Shown: piece after piece, positions 52,453 through 61,898 of the stretch
Layout: each line of letters starts with the position of its first letter
How positions within the stretch are numbered: position 1 is the stretch's first letter
Assembly: GCF_005869875.1 (NCBI RefSeq)
Contig: NZ_VAWG01000018.1
Span: forward strand, 1 to 61,898
Length of the DNA: 61,898 bases
Direction of reading: 5' to 3'
Source: Paenibacillus pinistramenti
GTDB taxonomy: Bacteria > Bacillota > Bacilli > Paenibacillales > Paenibacillaceae
Position numbers and translations under genes: made by a program
The notes under the pieces: generated by a model
Databases searched by the model: none
Told to the model about the DNA's origin: nothing
What the model saw: the letters and a program-made list of their open reading frames with translations, nothing else

Positions 52453-52482
52453 TTGAAAATGGTTTTAGGCGTGGACTATAAT
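52453..52482 (+). promoter_or_regulatory. Sigma-A promoter of the 131-aa gene
   Basis: TTGAAA (52453-52458), an 18-nt spacer and a consensus TATAAT (52477-52482), 35 nt before the start codon. Confidence 0.75.
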
Positions 52483-52517
52483 AAATGCAACTTCATAAGG
52501 TAAAGGTGGATGGAATA

Positions 52518-52913
52518 ATGAGCGCATTAACCTTACAGTCTTTTCAGGAACAAGTCTCCGAATTGCTGCTCCGTCACCGCAGTCTGCTGGATGTCCTCTC
52601 CAAAAATGGCCAAAGCAGCTCTTCGGTCAACCGGGCTGTTGTTAAAGCGGTAACGGAATGCGGCTGCATTGAGCTCCATGCAACCAAGCAGATTTTTGAA
52701 CCGGAAATGGGCCTCGAGCAGGCCAAAGAAGTCGTGGGCAAGCATGTGCACGGCCAATTGTGTGATCAATGCCGGGAGGCCATCAGCAGCGAGCTGGGCC
52801 GGAGTTTATTTTACATGTCCGCACTCTGCAACCTGCTGGATATCAATATGGACGAGGTCGTAGAGAAGGAATCCAGGAAATGCAGCACTTTAGGATTGTT
52901 TAACTTATCTTAA
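52518..52913 (+). CDS. Cys-rich protein of unknown function (131 aa)
   Basis: MSALTLQSFQEQVSELLLRH with six cysteines: Cys48, Cys50, Cys82, Cys85, Cys104 and Cys122. The arrangement CGC and CDQC suggests a metal or redox site. I recall similar Paenibacillus proteins annotated as DUF1573, but cannot verify that. ATG 52518 has GGTGG 8 nt upstream; the upstream GTG/ATG candidates lack a site. It is the only plus-strand gene between clpC and the left-hand sporulation block, and it has its own promoter. Confidence 0.82.
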   Translation: MSALTLQSFQEQVSELLLRHRSLLDVLSKNGQSSSSVNRAVVKAVTECGCIELHATKQIFEPEMGLEQAKEVVGKHVHGQLCDQCREAISSELGRSLFYMSALCNLLDINMDEVVEKESRKCSTLGLFNLS

Positions 52914-52966
52914 AAAAATCACCATAGACGGAATCTTCAGAAACTTCCGCAATAACGCGCAATAAC

Positions 52967-52997
52967 AAGAAGCCGCCCGGATTCCGGACGGCTTCTT
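52967..52997. terminator. Terminator between the 131-aa gene and pssA
   Basis: AAGAAGCCGCCCGG-ATT-CCGGACGGCTTCTT, a 14-bp stem with one C-A/G-U position. T-richness is weak on both sides, but it lies between convergent genes and should serve both. Confidence 0.75.
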
Positions 52998-53014
52998 TCA
53001 CTTGATATGAAAAG

Positions 53015-53737
53015 TTATGAGTTCTTGGAACGGTAAACCTCTTCGGAGGAAGCATTTTTGCGTTTGAACAAACGTTCGACGTTCTGCTTGAACCCGTAGA
53101 GGGCATAAAGGACAAGCGGCACAAAGATCAGCTTGGAAAGCTCCTCCGGGAATTTAACTGCAATGATAATCGCAGCAACGACAATCCACGGGGCAATCCA
53201 CACCGCTTTGCGCGGCAGGCCGATTTTCTTGAAATTCGGATAACGGACCGTGCTGACCATCAAATAGGACAAGAGCAGCATGGCGACGATAAAGTACGGA
53301 GCGCCGATCTCCTTATGAAATAAAGACAGAGTGGCAAGTACACTGCCTGCTGCCGGAATAGGCAGACCGACAAAGTATCCTGGAATCCCCGGCCGGACGT
53401 TAAAACGTGCCAGGCGAAGTGCGCCGCACATAGGAAAGATGGCGGTGACGATCCAGGCCAGCGCTGTGGGGACGCTGTGGAACGAAATGCTGTACATGAT
53501 CATCGCCGGCGCAATCCCGAAGGAGATCACGTCAGACAACGAGTCCAGCTCCTTGCCAAATTCACTCTGACAGCCCAGCGCTCTTGCCGCACGGCCATCA
53601 AGCCCGTCAAGCAGCATGGCGACAATAACCATGATGGCCGCTAAGCTGAATTTTCCGCTTTGTGTCAGCATGATCGCGATCATTCCGAGAAACAAGTTAC
53701 CAAGCGTAAACATGTTCGGAATTGATTTAGTTATCAT
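53015..53737 (-). CDS. pssA: CDP-diacylglycerol-serine O-phosphatidyltransferase
   Basis: 240 aa, about six or seven transmembrane segments. The CDP-alcohol phosphotransferase motif DGLDGRAARALG...GKELDSLSD carries the metal-binding Asp residues. Makes phosphatidylserine for phosphatidylethanolamine. It sits downstream of disA, an arrangement I do not remember from B. subtilis. Confidence 0.9.
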   Translation of the reverse strand: MITKSIPNMFTLGNLFLGMIAIMLTQSGKFSLAAIMVIVAMLLDGLDGRAARALGCQSEFGKELDSLSDVISFGIAPAMIMYSISFHSVPTALAWIVTAIFPMCGALRLARFNVRPGIPGYFVGLPIPAAGSVLATLSLFHKEIGAPYFIVAMLLLSYLMVSTVRYPNFKKIGLPRKAVWIAPWIVVAAIIIAVKFPEELSKLIFVPLVLYALYGFKQNVERLFKRKNASSEEVYRSKNS

Positions 53738-53886
53738 TTCTTCACCTCTGTATTATTGTTTCCCAAACAAGCCGAATTCAATATCATACCCTCCGGCGTC
53801 GGCTGGAAAACCAGCATCTGCTGGAATAACCTTACATCTTATACAACTTAATGCCTAAATGACCGCATCCATGTATTTTAGATGAA

Positions 53887-54963
53887 TCAGATTTGCCTGT
53901 CAATAAATACCTGCTCCTGCAGGCGTTTAAGTCCTTCTTTTATCGCATTGGCCCGTGACTCCCCGATTCCATCCACTTCATCCAGCTCTTCGATGGTAGC
54001 CATCATGACGCCCGGCAGATGGGCAAAGCGTTCCACCAGATTGTGAATAATAACATTTGGCAGGCGCGGAATCTTGTTCAGAATCCGGTATCCCCGGGGT
54101 GCGATGATTTCTTCAGATGTCGCGGATGCAGCAGGATAACCCAGAAGACGGGTAATATGGTGGGTATCAAGAAGCTCATCATCACTGGAACGCTTAAGCC
54201 CGATAATGATCTCCCGGATCGCGTCATCTTCATCTTCTTTGGCATAGTCCTTATAAAGCAGCCAGGCTTCTTCTTCCATATTGCTGACCAGCTCTTCCAT
54301 CTGCATGCTGATCAGCCGCCCTTCCGTTCCCAGCTCATTTATGAACCGTTTGATTTCAAGCTTCACGCGGATGACCATTTCCACCCTCTGAATGACATTA
54401 ATCACCTCAGGCAGAGTAACCAGTTCTTCGAATTCGGATGCTGACAGATTCGTCAAAGCCTGATTGAGCACGGATCTATATTTTTCAAGCGTCTGAATCG
54501 CCTGGTTGGCTTTCGTCAGAATGACACCGATCTCTTTCAAGGCATACCGCAGCCCACCCTGGTACAAGGTAATAATATTCCTCCGCTGGGAAATGGAAAC
54601 GACCAGCTTCCCCGTCTGTTTGGCTACCCGCTCGGCAGTACGGTGCCGGATTCCCGTTTCCGAAGATGCGATAGACGAATCGGGGATCAGCTGCGTGTTC
54701 GCGTATAAGATCCGCTTTAAATCCTCGCTCAATATGATGGCCCCATCCATCTTGGCAAGCTCATATAAATAGTTGGGGGAGAAGTCGCAGTTGATAAAGA
54801 ATCCGCCCTCCACTACCTCCATTACTTCTGGGCTGTAGCCAACGACAAGCAGTCCGCCGGTTTTCGCCCGAAGCACGTTCTCAAGCCCATCCCGAAAAGC
54901 GGTCCCCGGAGCGACAAGCCTTAGCAGGTCATTCATTTTATCCAGCTGATTTGGTTCCTTCAT
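53887..54963 (-). CDS. disA: DNA integrity scanning diadenylate cyclase DisA
   Basis: 358 aa. N-terminal DAC domain with DGA (73-75) and RHRTAER (106-112), a helical spine, and a C-terminal helix-hairpin-helix domain ([20 protein letters not shown]). Makes c-di-AMP and scans for branched DNA, delaying sporulation when damage is found. Follows radA by 13 nt. Confidence 0.96.
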   Translation of the reverse strand: MKEPNQLDKMNDLLRLVAPGTAFRDGLENVLRAKTGGLLVVGYSPEVMEVVEGGFFINCDFSPNYLYELAKMDGAIILSEDLKRILYANTQLIPDSSIASSETGIRHRTAERVAKQTGKLVVSISQRRNIITLYQGGLRYALKEIGVILTKANQAIQTLEKYRSVLNQALTNLSASEFEELVTLPEVINVIQRVEMVIRVKLEIKRFINELGTEGRLISMQMEELVSNMEEEAWLLYKDYAKEDEDDAIREIIIGLKRSSDDELLDTHHITRLLGYPAASATSEEIIAPRGYRILNKIPRLPNVIIHNLVERFAHLPGVMMATIEELDEVDGIGESRANAIKEGLKRLQEQVFIDRQI

Positions 54964-54976
54964 TCCTTCTTGCCCC

Positions 54977-56344
54977 CTAATTTAACGCGGCCGACAGCGC
55001 CTCAGCAACCGTATTTACGCCAATAACCTTTATTTCTTTGGGACTGCTCCAGCCCTTCAAGCTCTTCTCCGGTAAAATCACCCGCTTAAAGCCAAGCTTT
55101 GCCGCTTCCTTCACCCTCTGTTCGGCCCGGGACACCGCCCGGACTTCCCCTGTCAAACCGATTTCGCCAAAGATCACGTCATCCGCCTTGGTAGGGACAT
55201 CCCTGAAGCTCGACGCAATGCTGACTGCAATCGCCAGATCTACAGCCGGCTCATCCAGCTTTACGCCCCCCGCCACATTCAGGTATGCGTCCTGGTTCTG
55301 CAGGAACATTCCCATCCGTTTCTCCAGCACAGCAATAATCAAATTCATCCGGTGGAGATCCACTCCGGTACCCATTCGTCTTGGCGCCGGAAAATGAGTT
55401 GCCGCAATCAGCGCCTGCAGCTCAACCAGCATCGGGCGGGTGCCCTCCATGCTGGCCACTACCGTGGACCCGGCCGCACCTGCCGATCTCTCCGATAAGA
55501 ACAGCTCGGAAGGATTGGAAACCTCCGTTAGACCCGACTCGTTCATTTCAAAAATTCCGATCTCATTCGTGCTGCCAAACCGGTTCTTCACCGCACGCAG
55601 CAGCCGGTACGTATGGTGACGCTCGCCTTCGAAATATAGCACGCAGTCCACCATATGCTCCAGCATACGCGGGCCCGCTATCGCTCCTTCTTTAGTAACG
55701 TGGCCAACGAGCACCGTCGCTATTCCCTGACCTTTAGCTATGCGCATAAACCGCCCGGTGCACTCCCTCACCTGAGAGACGCTTCCCGGGGCACTCGTTA
55801 TTTCCGACAAATACACGGTCTGGATAGAATCAATGACCAGAAAATCCGGTTTAACGCTGTCAATCGCTTCCTCGATCCGTTCTACACTGCTTTCGCATAA
55901 CACGTAGAGCTCGGGGGATAGAGCGCCCAGTCTTTCTGCACGCATTTTCGTTTGGCGGACGGATTCTTCACCGGATATATATAAGACTCTAAGACCTGAC
56001 TTGGCCAGCTCATGCGAGGTTTGAAGCAGCAGGGTCGATTTGCCGATCCCCGGATCCCCGCCGACCAGAATCAGCGATCCCGGTACCAGCCCCCCGCCAA
56101 GCACTCTGTTCAGCTCACCAATGCCGGTCTGCACCCGCTGCTCTGTACCACTATCTATGCTTATGATGGGAAGAGGCTTTTCTTTACTTTGGAAAATACC
56201 GGTTCCCATTCCTTGTGTCTTAACCACCGTCTCCAGTTCTTCCACCATGGAGTTCCAGGCGCCGCAGCCCGGGCATTTTCCATACCATTTAGGTGTTTCG
56301 TAGCCGCATTCCGAGCAGAAAAACTTCGTTTTAGTCTTAGCCAT
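54977..56344 (-). CDS. radA: DNA repair protein RadA
   Basis: 455 aa: zinc finger Cys10, Cys13, Cys24, Cys27; Walker [11 protein letters not shown]; RadA motif [12 protein letters not shown]-terminal Lon-like domain. A branch-migration helicase that acts with RecA and inhibits DisA. Between clpC and disA as in Bacilli. Confidence 0.96.
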   Translation of the reverse strand: MAKTKTKFFCSECGYETPKWYGKCPGCGAWNSMVEELETVVKTQGMGTGIFQSKEKPLPIISIDSGTEQRVQTGIGELNRVLGGGLVPGSLILVGGDPGIGKSTLLLQTSHELAKSGLRVLYISGEESVRQTKMRAERLGALSPELYVLCESSVERIEEAIDSVKPDFLVIDSIQTVYLSEITSAPGSVSQVRECTGRFMRIAKGQGIATVLVGHVTKEGAIAGPRMLEHMVDCVLYFEGERHHTYRLLRAVKNRFGSTNEIGIFEMNESGLTEVSNPSELFLSERSAGAAGSTVVASMEGTRPMLVELQALIAATHFPAPRRMGTGVDLHRMNLIIAVLEKRMGMFLQNQDAYLNVAGGVKLDEPAVDLAIAVSIASSFRDVPTKADDVIFGEIGLTGEVRAVSRAEQRVKEAAKLGFKRVILPEKSLKGWSSPKEIKVIGVNTVAEALSAALN

Positions 56345-56377
56345 TGACCTCTCCTTATTCCCTATTCATATTTAAAA

Positions 56378-56406
56378 ATTTTACCACTTCTCCTGACAGA
56401 ACAAAA
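56378..56406 (-). promoter_or_regulatory. Candidate promoter of radA
   Basis: TTTTGT (56401-56406), a 17-nt spacer and TAAAAT (56378-56383) with extended TGG. The -35 is poor. Confidence 0.4.
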
Positions 56407-56470
56407 GTTCTTCCCGTGCAATTTCTCCTACCTTATTCATCGGTTAAAAATGCTTTATGTTTAGGATTGT

Positions 56471-56507
56471 AAAAAAGACTGCTCCGACACCAGGTGTCAA
56501 AGCAGCC
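56471..56507 (-). terminator. Terminator after clpC
   Basis: GGCTGCTTTGACACC and GGTGTCGGAGCAGTC pair over about 13 positions with a short loop, then six T. It lies about 25 nt after the clpC stop and separates the CtsR operon from radA. Confidence 0.85.
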
Positions 56508-56530
56508 TTAACCCTACCCTTTATTTCACT

Positions 56531-58975
56531 TTAAGCTTCAGAGGAAATTTTGCCTGCCGGATTCACCGTCAGTCCGCCATTCTCTTCATCAATGATGAGC
56601 GAATCGCCTTTCTTCACCTTGCCAGTCAGCAGCTCTTCGGACAAACGGTCCTCAATATGCTTCTGGATGGCCCGGCGGAGCGGACGCGCACCATAGGCTG
56701 GATCGAATCCCGCTTTGGCCAAGAAAGCTTTAGCATTATCCGTAAGCAGGAAGTCTACATCGAACTCACGCAGCCGCTTGCGCAGCTCGTCGGACATGAG
56801 CGTAACGATTTGTGCGATGTGCACTTCCTGAAGGGAATGGAACACGATGATATCGTCGATCCGGTTCAAGAACTCCGGACGGAAGCTCTTCTTGAGCTCA
56901 TCCATCACTTTACCTTTCATATTGTCGTAATCTGCCCCGGCATCGACTGCTGCTGTGAAGCCCATCGTTGTGTTGCGTTTAATCGCTTCTGCACCCACGT
57001 TGGAAGTCAAAATGATCAGCGTGTTGCGGAAGTCAACCACACGTCCTTTGGAGTCGGTCAGGCGTCCATCTTCAAGCACCTGCAGCAGGATGTTAAATAC
57101 TTCTGGGTGTGCTTTCTCGATTTCGTCCAGCAGGACAACTGAGTAAGGCTTGCGGCGGACTTTCTCCGTCAGCTGGCCGCCCTCTTCATATCCCACATAC
57201 CCTGGAGGCGCTCCGACCAGACGGGACGTGGAGTGCTTCTCCATGTACTCGGACATGTCAATCCGGATTACCGCATTTTCATCACCGAACATCGCTTCCG
57301 CAAGCGCGCGGGCAAGCTCGGTTTTACCTACACCGGTTGGTCCGAGGAAAATAAACGAGCCCATCGGACGTTTCGGATCCTTCAGGCCGGCACGCGCCCG
57401 GCGGATCGCCCGGCTGACCGCCTTAACGGCTTCTTCCTGGCCGATTACACGCTCATGAAGAATTTGCTCCATGTTCATCAGACGTTCGGTTTCTTCTTCC
57501 TTCAGCTTGTTAACCGGAATGCCGGTCCAGCTTGCCACCACCTGAGCAATATCCTCTGGCGTAACTTCGGAATCTGTACGCCCTTGTTTCTCTTTCCACT
57601 GGTTCTTCGTTGTCTCCAGCTCTTCGCGGATCTTCTGCTCGGTATCCCGCAGAGCCGCCGCTTTCTCGAATTCCTGGGACTGTACAGCCGCGTCTTTCTC
57701 CTTGCGGATGTCCTCCAAACGGCTTTCGAGCTGCTTCAGGTTAGGCGGAGCTGTGTAAGAATTCAATCTTACTTTGGAGCCCGCTTCGTCGATCAGGTCA
57801 ATCGCTTTATCCGGCAGGAACCGGTCAGAGATATAACGGTCGGACAGCTTCACTGCCTGATGGATTGCCTCATCCGTAATTTTCACTCGGTGGTGGGCTT
57901 CATACCGGTCACGCAGCCCCATCAGAATCTGGATCGCTTCTTCCGGAGATGGCTGGTCCACCGTAATCGGCTGGAACCGGCGTTCAAGCGCCGCGTCCTT
58001 CTCGATATATTTGCGGTATTCATCCAGCGTGGTGGCGCCGATGCACTGCAGCTCGCCCCGTGCCAGCGCCGGCTTCAGAATGTTGGAAGCGTCAATGGCG
58101 CCTTCTGCGCCGCCTGCGCCGATCAGCGTGTGCAGCTCGTCGATAAAGAGGATGATGTTCCCTGCCTGGCGGATTTCATCCATGATCTTTTTCAGACGGT
58201 CCTCAAACTCACCGCGGTATTTGGTTCCGGCTACTACCGATCCCATATCCAGAGTCATAACCCGCTTGTCGCGCAGTGTCTCCGGAATCTCGTTGTCCAC
58301 GATCCGCTGGGCCAAGCCTTCGGCGATAGCTGTTTTACCTACGCCCGGTTCACCGATCAGCACCGGATTATTCTTCGTGCGGCGGCTAAGCACCTGGATG
58401 ACGCGTTCAATCTCCTTGCTGCGTCCAATAACCGGATCAAGATTGCCCTCTTTCGCAAAAGCCGTCAGGTCACGGGCCAAGCTGTCCAGTGTCGGCGTAT
58501 TCACATTAGCCGGCTGGCCGTGGTGGCTGGATACCGCTTCGCTGCTTCCAAGCAGCTGCAGCACCTGCTGGCGCGCTTTGTTCAGGCTGATGCCCAGATT
58601 ATTCAGCACGCGGGCTGCAACGCCTTCTCCTTCACGAATCAAGCCAAGCAAAATATGCTCTGTTCCCACATATGTGTGGCCCAGCTTCCGGGCTTCGTCC
58701 ATCGAAAGCTCAATCACTTTCTTGGCGCGCGGTGTATATGCAATATTGGTCGGCTGTTCCTGGCCGCGTCCAATCAATGTCTCCACTTCATCCTGAATCT
58801 TCTCAAGTCCAAGGCCGAGTCCGACAAGCGCTTTAGCCGCGATGCCTTCTCCTTCACGAATCAGCCCCAGCAAAATATGTTCTGTACCGATATTATTATG
58901 GCCGAGCCTTACCGCTTCTTCCTGAGCCAAGGCCAGCACTTTTTGTGCGCGTTCCGTAAATCGTCCAAACATCAT
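56531..58975 (-). CDS. clpC: AAA+ chaperone ClpC
   Basis: 814 aa HSP100 unfoldase. Two N-terminal Clp repeats (about 3-70 and 78-145), D1 Walker A GEPGVGKT (208-215), UVR-containing middle domain (about 415-455), D2 Walker A GPTGVGKT (545-552). Delivers substrates, including McsB-phosphorylated proteins, to ClpP. Last gene of the CtsR operon. Confidence 0.97.
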   Translation of the reverse strand: MMFGRFTERAQKVLALAQEEAVRLGHNNIGTEHILLGLIREGEGIAAKALVGLGLGLEKIQDEVETLIGRGQEQPTNIAYTPRAKKVIELSMDEARKLGHTYVGTEHILLGLIREGEGVAARVLNNLGISLNKARQQVLQLLGSSEAVSSHHGQPANVNTPTLDSLARDLTAFAKEGNLDPVIGRSKEIERVIQVLSRRTKNNPVLIGEPGVGKTAIAEGLAQRIVDNEIPETLRDKRVMTLDMGSVVAGTKYRGEFEDRLKKIMDEIRQAGNIILFIDELHTLIGAGGAEGAIDASNILKPALARGELQCIGATTLDEYRKYIEKDAALERRFQPITVDQPSPEEAIQILMGLRDRYEAHHRVKITDEAIHQAVKLSDRYISDRFLPDKAIDLIDEAGSKVRLNSYTAPPNLKQLESRLEDIRKEKDAAVQSQEFEKAAALRDTEQKIREELETTKNQWKEKQGRTDSEVTPEDIAQVVASWTGIPVNKLKEEETERLMNMEQILHERVIGQEEAVKAVSRAIRRARAGLKDPKRPMGSFIFLGPTGVGKTELARALAEAMFGDENAVIRIDMSEYMEKHSTSRLVGAPPGYVGYEEGGQLTEKVRRKPYSVVLLDEIEKAHPEVFNILLQVLEDGRLTDSKGRVVDFRNTLIILTSNVGAEAIKRNTTMGFTAAVDAGADYDNMKGKVMDELKKSFRPEFLNRIDDIIVFHSLQEVHIAQIVTLMSDELRKRLREFDVDFLLTDNAKAFLAKAGFDPAYGARPLRRAIQKHIEDRLSEELLTGKVKKGDSLIIDEENGGLTVNPAGKISSEA

Positions 58976-59024
58976 TCTCCTGCACCTCCATGATTGGTGA
59001 ATTTACCTTTTTATTCGAAAAATC

Positions 59025-60092
59025 CTACTTCAAACTATTACCCAGTTTCTCCCGTATGAGCTTAGCGCGAAACGTATCCATTTCGCCCGGTTCCATTTTG
59101 CCGTCATAGCTTTTGTATAAGAAGCCCGGCTGCGTCAGAACCATCAGCTCATTCAGGCACTGCGGGGTAATACCCTCGATCAGGCCAAGATCAACGCCGA
59201 GCCGCACATCAGACAACCGCTGCGCCGATTCCTTCGAATCAATCATTGCCGCATAGGATAAAATGCCGAAGGAACGCATCACACGGTCGGTTACGCGAAG
59301 CCGCGATTCATTGATCAGACGTTCTCTTGCCGCCTTCTCATGGCCAATAATCTGGAGAACAACGCTGCGGAGGTTGTCAATAATTTCCGCCTCGCTTTGT
59401 CCCAGTGTAATCTGATTTGAGATCTGAAACAAGTTCCCCATTGCTTCGCTGCCTTCACCGTAGATCCCCCGCACCGTCAACCCGATTTGGGAAACGGCTG
59501 AAAGAATCCGATTGATCTGCTGCGTAAGCACCAGCGCAGGCAAATGCATCATAACAGAAGCTCTAAGGCCTGTTCCTACATTTGTCGGACAGCTGGTTAA
59601 GTATCCTCTTCTGTCATCAAAAGCATAGTTCACATGGTCTTCAAAAATATCGTCCACAGCCGTCGCTTTCTCCCAGGCTTCTTTAATCTGAAACCCCGGA
59701 TACAAGCACTGGATGCGCAGATGGTCTTCTTCGTTGACCATGATGCTCAAACTTTCATCATCACTTATAAAAACCGCACCATTTCTGGACTCATTAGCCA
59801 GGTTAGGACTGATCAGGTGCTTCTCGACCAGCATTTTCTTATTCAGTTCATCCAGCTGGGAAAGCTCAATGGGAAGCAGTTCCCCAAATGTCTTAAGTCT
59901 TGAGTCCGTTAACACTTCTTTCAGCTCTTCTTGAACCTCTGCCAAGTGCTGATTGGTAGCCAGCAGCGGAAAAGGATGCTTCAGCAGGTTTCGGGCAATC
60001 CGCACTCTGCTGCTGATCACAATGTCCGACTCCGCCCCGGTCGTCTTCATCCAGTGGCTTAGCGGCTGCTCGGTAAAACGGAGAGCACTCAT
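59025..60092 (-). CDS. mcsB: Protein arginine kinase McsB
   Basis: 355 aa, ATP:guanido phosphotransferase fold with SSRVRIARNLLKHPFP, NEEDHLRIQ and CPTNVGTGLRAS. Phosphorylates arginines to tag proteins for ClpCP and to inactivate CtsR. Follows mcsA by 15 nt. Confidence 0.96.
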   Translation of the reverse strand: MSALRFTEQPLSHWMKTTGAESDIVISSRVRIARNLLKHPFPLLATNQHLAEVQEELKEVLTDSRLKTFGELLPIELSQLDELNKKMLVEKHLISPNLANESRNGAVFISDDESLSIMVNEEDHLRIQCLYPGFQIKEAWEKATAVDDIFEDHVNYAFDDRRGYLTSCPTNVGTGLRASVMMHLPALVLTQQINRILSAVSQIGLTVRGIYGEGSEAMGNLFQISNQITLGQSEAEIIDNLRSVVLQIIGHEKAARERLINESRLRVTDRVMRSFGILSYAAMIDSKESAQRLSDVRLGVDLGLIEGITPQCLNELMVLTQPGFLYKSYDGKMEPGEMDTFRAKLIREKLGNSLK

Positions 60093-60107
60093 GGTTCCGA
60101 CCCCCTA

Positions 60108-60623
60108 TTACTCGCTGATTTGCCTCTCCAGCTCCCGGATTTCATCCCGAAGCTGTGCTGCTGTTTCAAATTCTTCATGGTTGATGCTGTCCTGCAGGTG
60201 TCGCTTCAGATCTTGGATCTTCCGTTTCGTAAGGATCTCCCCCCCGACACGAACGGGAACCTTCCCGGTATGGACAGTACTTCCGTGAACTCTTTTGAAG
60301 AGCGGGTCCAAACGGTCATTAAAATATTTATAACAAGAGCTGCAGCCGAACCTGCCCATTTTACTAAATTGGGAATAAGTCATGCCGCAGACTTCACACC
60401 TTAAGTTTTCGGGATTCGATGCTCGTTTTCCTTGCTCAACGGTCTCAAAATTAAGTAATCCCGATAACAAATTGTGAATGGAGAATCCGCCTGAAGTTCC
60501 AGGTATCAATTCCCCTTTATCCCTTGCACAGGTTTCACATAAATGATATTCGCTTTTCTCTCCATTTACAATTTTGCTGAAATGAAGACTGGCCGGGCGC
60601 TTACCGCATTCCTGACAAAGCAT
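60108..60623 (-). CDS. mcsA: McsB activator McsA
   Basis: 171 aa. Four CxxC-type zinc motifs (CQEC, CETC, CEVC and CSSC) and a C-terminal UVR domain (about 135-171) that contacts ClpC. Needed for McsB kinase activity. Confidence 0.96.
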   Translation of the reverse strand: MLCQECGKRPASLHFSKIVNGEKSEYHLCETCARDKGELIPGTSGGFSIHNLLSGLLNFETVEQGKRASNPENLRCEVCGMTYSQFSKMGRFGCSSCYKYFNDRLDPLFKRVHGSTVHTGKVPVRVGGEILTKRKIQDLKRHLQDSINHEEFETAAQLRDEIRELERQISE

Positions 60624-60659
60624 ACCGTATCCCTCCTTAACGAAATATCTGTTCTTCCT

Positions 60660-61121
60660 CTACTCGCTTAACAAAGAAATGAGCATAGCTTTCATCATAT
60701 TCGCTCTAATCTGATCCCGGTAAGGAACTTTAAGCAATAATACATCCCTCGATATTGCCGCCCTCATCAAATTAGCCTCCCGGTGCGTTAAAACCTTGGC
60801 TTCCTCCAGCTGATAAATCAGCCCTTCAGCAGCTATTTGCCCGATTTCCAAACCGATGGTTTGATGAAGATGAGAATGAAGCGACACCGGTCCGGGAAGC
60901 TCAACGCGTCTGATCCGGATATAGCCGCCGCCGCCGCGTTTGCTTTCAACGATATATCCTTTCTCAAGCGTGAACCTTGTACTGATTACATAATTGATCT
61001 GCGAAGGCACACAGGAGAATTTATCAGCCAAATCATTTCGCTGAATTTCTACAGCTCCGGAAGGACTTTCATGCATCATACTTTTAAGATACTTTTCAAT
61101 AATATCCGAAATGTTGCGCAC
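60660..61121 (-). CDS. ctsR: Transcriptional repressor CtsR
   Basis: 153 aa; winged helix DNA-binding domain with NDLADKFSCVPSQINYVIST and the glycine-rich thermosensor loop KRGGGGYIRI. Starts with GTG at 61121, downstream of GGAGGG. Represses clp genes and, through the adjacent operator, its own operon. Confidence 0.97.
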   Translation of the reverse strand: MRNISDIIEKYLKSMMHESPSGAVEIQRNDLADKFSCVPSQINYVISTRFTLEKGYIVESKRGGGGYIRIRRVELPGPVSLHSHLHQTIGLEIGQIAAEGLIYQLEEAKVLTHREANLMRAAISRDVLLLKVPYRDQIRANMMKAMLISLLSE

Positions 61122-61181
61122 TACCTTCTCCCTCCTCAGTTCTTAAACATAAGTATAAGCGTAACATCGGACTGTACTGAC

Positions 61182-61198
61182 TTTGACTTTCTTTGACT
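61182..61198 (-). promoter_or_regulatory. CtsR operator
   Basis: AGTCAAAGAAAGTCAAA on the minus strand matches the CtsR heptad repeat RGTCAAANANRGTCAAA at every position. It lies at about +2 to +18 of the transcript, so bound CtsR would block initiation. Confidence 0.92.
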
Positions 61199-61206
61199 TT
61201 ATCATT

Positions 61207-61234
61207 ATTATAGCACACTTTTTTATTTTGCCAA
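61207..61234 (-). promoter_or_regulatory. Sigma-A promoter of the ctsR operon
   Basis: TTGGCA (61229-61234), a 16-nt spacer and a consensus TATAAT (61207-61212), directly upstream of the CtsR operator. The 61235-61609 stretch has no supported gene; it contains several near-matches to the DnaA box, described in the findings. Confidence 0.85.
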
Positions 61235-61609
61235 GTGTTTCTGATGGATATTAGTTTTGGTCTGGTGTAATGGATTTATTCCTTGCTGCTGACAGCTTTC
61301 AAAAATATTCTGGAGGCCTCGATACGAACAATCTATGTATGGGTTACCCTTTCTGCCCAGTTCAGAATAATGTTATCCCCAATTTATCCGAATTCATTCA
61401 TCTCAAGCCAGTTTGTATAAATTATATTATAACAAGCTGTGTATGGTGGGGATAGCTTTGTGAATTTGTGGAGAACTATTATTGAAAAATCCCCCGATCC
61501 CATATGAGCCAGAATTATATGTGTATAAACATGCCCTATTTCCAGCTTTACCTCGGAATTCTGGGGATTCATTTATCAAAACTACAATTTATTCACATGT
61601 GGAAAACAC

Positions 61610-61647
61610 AAAAAGACCACTGTTGAAATCTATCAACAGTGGTCTTT
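61610..61647 (-). terminator. rRNA operon terminator
   Basis: A perfect 12-bp stem GACCACTGTTGA/TCAACAGTGGTC followed by TTTTTG and a T-rich tail, immediately after the 5S gene. Confidence 0.93.
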
Positions 61648-61652
61648 CATTT

Positions 61653-61769
61653 GCTTGGCGGCGTCCTACTCTCCCAGGACCCTGCGGTCCAAGTACCATC
61701 GGCGCTGGAGGGCTTAACGGTCGTGTTCGGGATGGGTACGTGTGGAACCCCTCCGCCATCGCCACCAAA
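61653..61769 (-). rRNA. 5S ribosomal RNA
   Basis: The reverse complement begins TTTGGTGGCGATGGCGGAGG and ends GGACGCCGCCAAGC, with CCCATCCCGAACACG and CTGGGAGAGTAGG, about 117 nt. It is the last gene of an rRNA operon read from the right. Confidence 0.96.
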
Positions 61770-61898
61770 CGTGATTTTTGCGCTGCTTCACTTCTGCGTT
61801 ACCGCTTCAGCAAAATATCAGACCTTATAAAAGGCATGCAGCTTAAAAATCGGTTCAGATGTTTGATCACCTGAAAACTGGATACGAAACAATATTTT
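61770..61898 (-). other. 23S-5S rRNA intergenic spacer (partial)
   Basis: AT-rich spacer upstream of 5S on the minus strand, including a CCAGTTTTCAGG element common in rRNA spacers. I cannot recognise the 23S 3' end, so the 23S gene probably lies just outside the window. No tRNA is seen. Confidence 0.7.

Noticed and set aside
53805..53824. Terminator after disA (CCAGCA-TC-TGCTGG then TTTTCC)
   Set aside because: The loop is only two bases and the T-run short; it may be just a small hairpin between disA and pssA.
57233..58993. A 586-codon open frame antisense to clpC
   Set aside because: Mirror of clpC codon use; no ribosome site and no recognisable domains.
61770..61898. tRNA gene in the 23S-5S spacer
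   Set aside because: No cloverleaf, T-loop GTTCRAATC or CCA end could be found.

Overview
The window is core chromosome of a low-to-moderate-GC, endospore-forming Firmicute, most likely Paenibacillus or a close relative. The ribosomal, RNA polymerase and ctsR-clpC gene order is that of the Bacillus subtilis origin-proximal region. Sporulation genes (pdaB, gerD, cwlD, a spoIIM-like gene, sigH, disA) are interspersed, and several proteins (L24 of 117 aa, L18, a Cys-rich 131-aa protein) resemble Paenibacillus versions as I remember them. I saw no insertion sequence, prophage, CRISPR array or tRNA gene.

Layout. Nearly every gene is on the minus strand, so the biological order runs from high to low coordinates. 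The window starts (right end) in the 23S-5S spacer and 5S gene of one rRNA operon and ends (left end) in the first 200 nt of the 16S gene of the next. In between, right to left: the CtsR-repressed ctsR-mcsA-mcsB-clpC operon; radA, disA and pssA; a lone plus-strand gene for a Cys-rich protein; yacL-ispD-ispF-gltX; a T-box leader followed by cysE-cysS-mrnC-rlmB-rae1-sigH; rpmG-secE-nusG-rplK-rplA; an L10 leader with rplJ-rplL; an rsmC-like gene; rpoB-rpoC; the str operon (rplGB-rpsL-rpsG-fusA-tuf); the S10-spc-alpha cluster (rpsJ to rplQ, including secY, adk, map, a KOW-protein gene and infA); truA; a zinc-ribbon gene; rplM-rpsI; a sulfate-assimilation pair cysH-sat; then the sporulation block cwlD, salA, gerD, pdaB and spoIIM-like, and a 75-aa unknown just before the rRNA promoters.

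How it works together. The window encodes most of the growth machinery: RNA polymerase subunits alpha, beta and beta', many ribosomal proteins, EF-Tu, EF-G, IF-1, NusG, and the SecY and SecE translocon subunits. With it come protein quality control (McsAB-ClpC), DNA integrity sensing (RadA, DisA), cysteine supply (Sat, CysH, CysE and CysS, with a Cys-specific T-box) and the start and end of sporulation (SigH; CwlD, GerD, PdaB). Regulatory elements readable in the sequence include tandem rRNA promoters, sigma-A promoters for most operons, a perfect CtsR box, near-perfect sigma-E (pdaB) and sigma-G (gerD) promoters, r-protein leaders and many intrinsic terminators.

Most of the window is ordinary and conserved. 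The most interesting non-coding features are a terminator hairpin that contains the cwlD ribosome-binding site with a sigma-E-like promoter inside it, an 18-bp tandem repeat upstream of gltX, a dyad over the rplM promoter and an attenuator-like rpoB leader. I did not find a convincing new multi-gene system.
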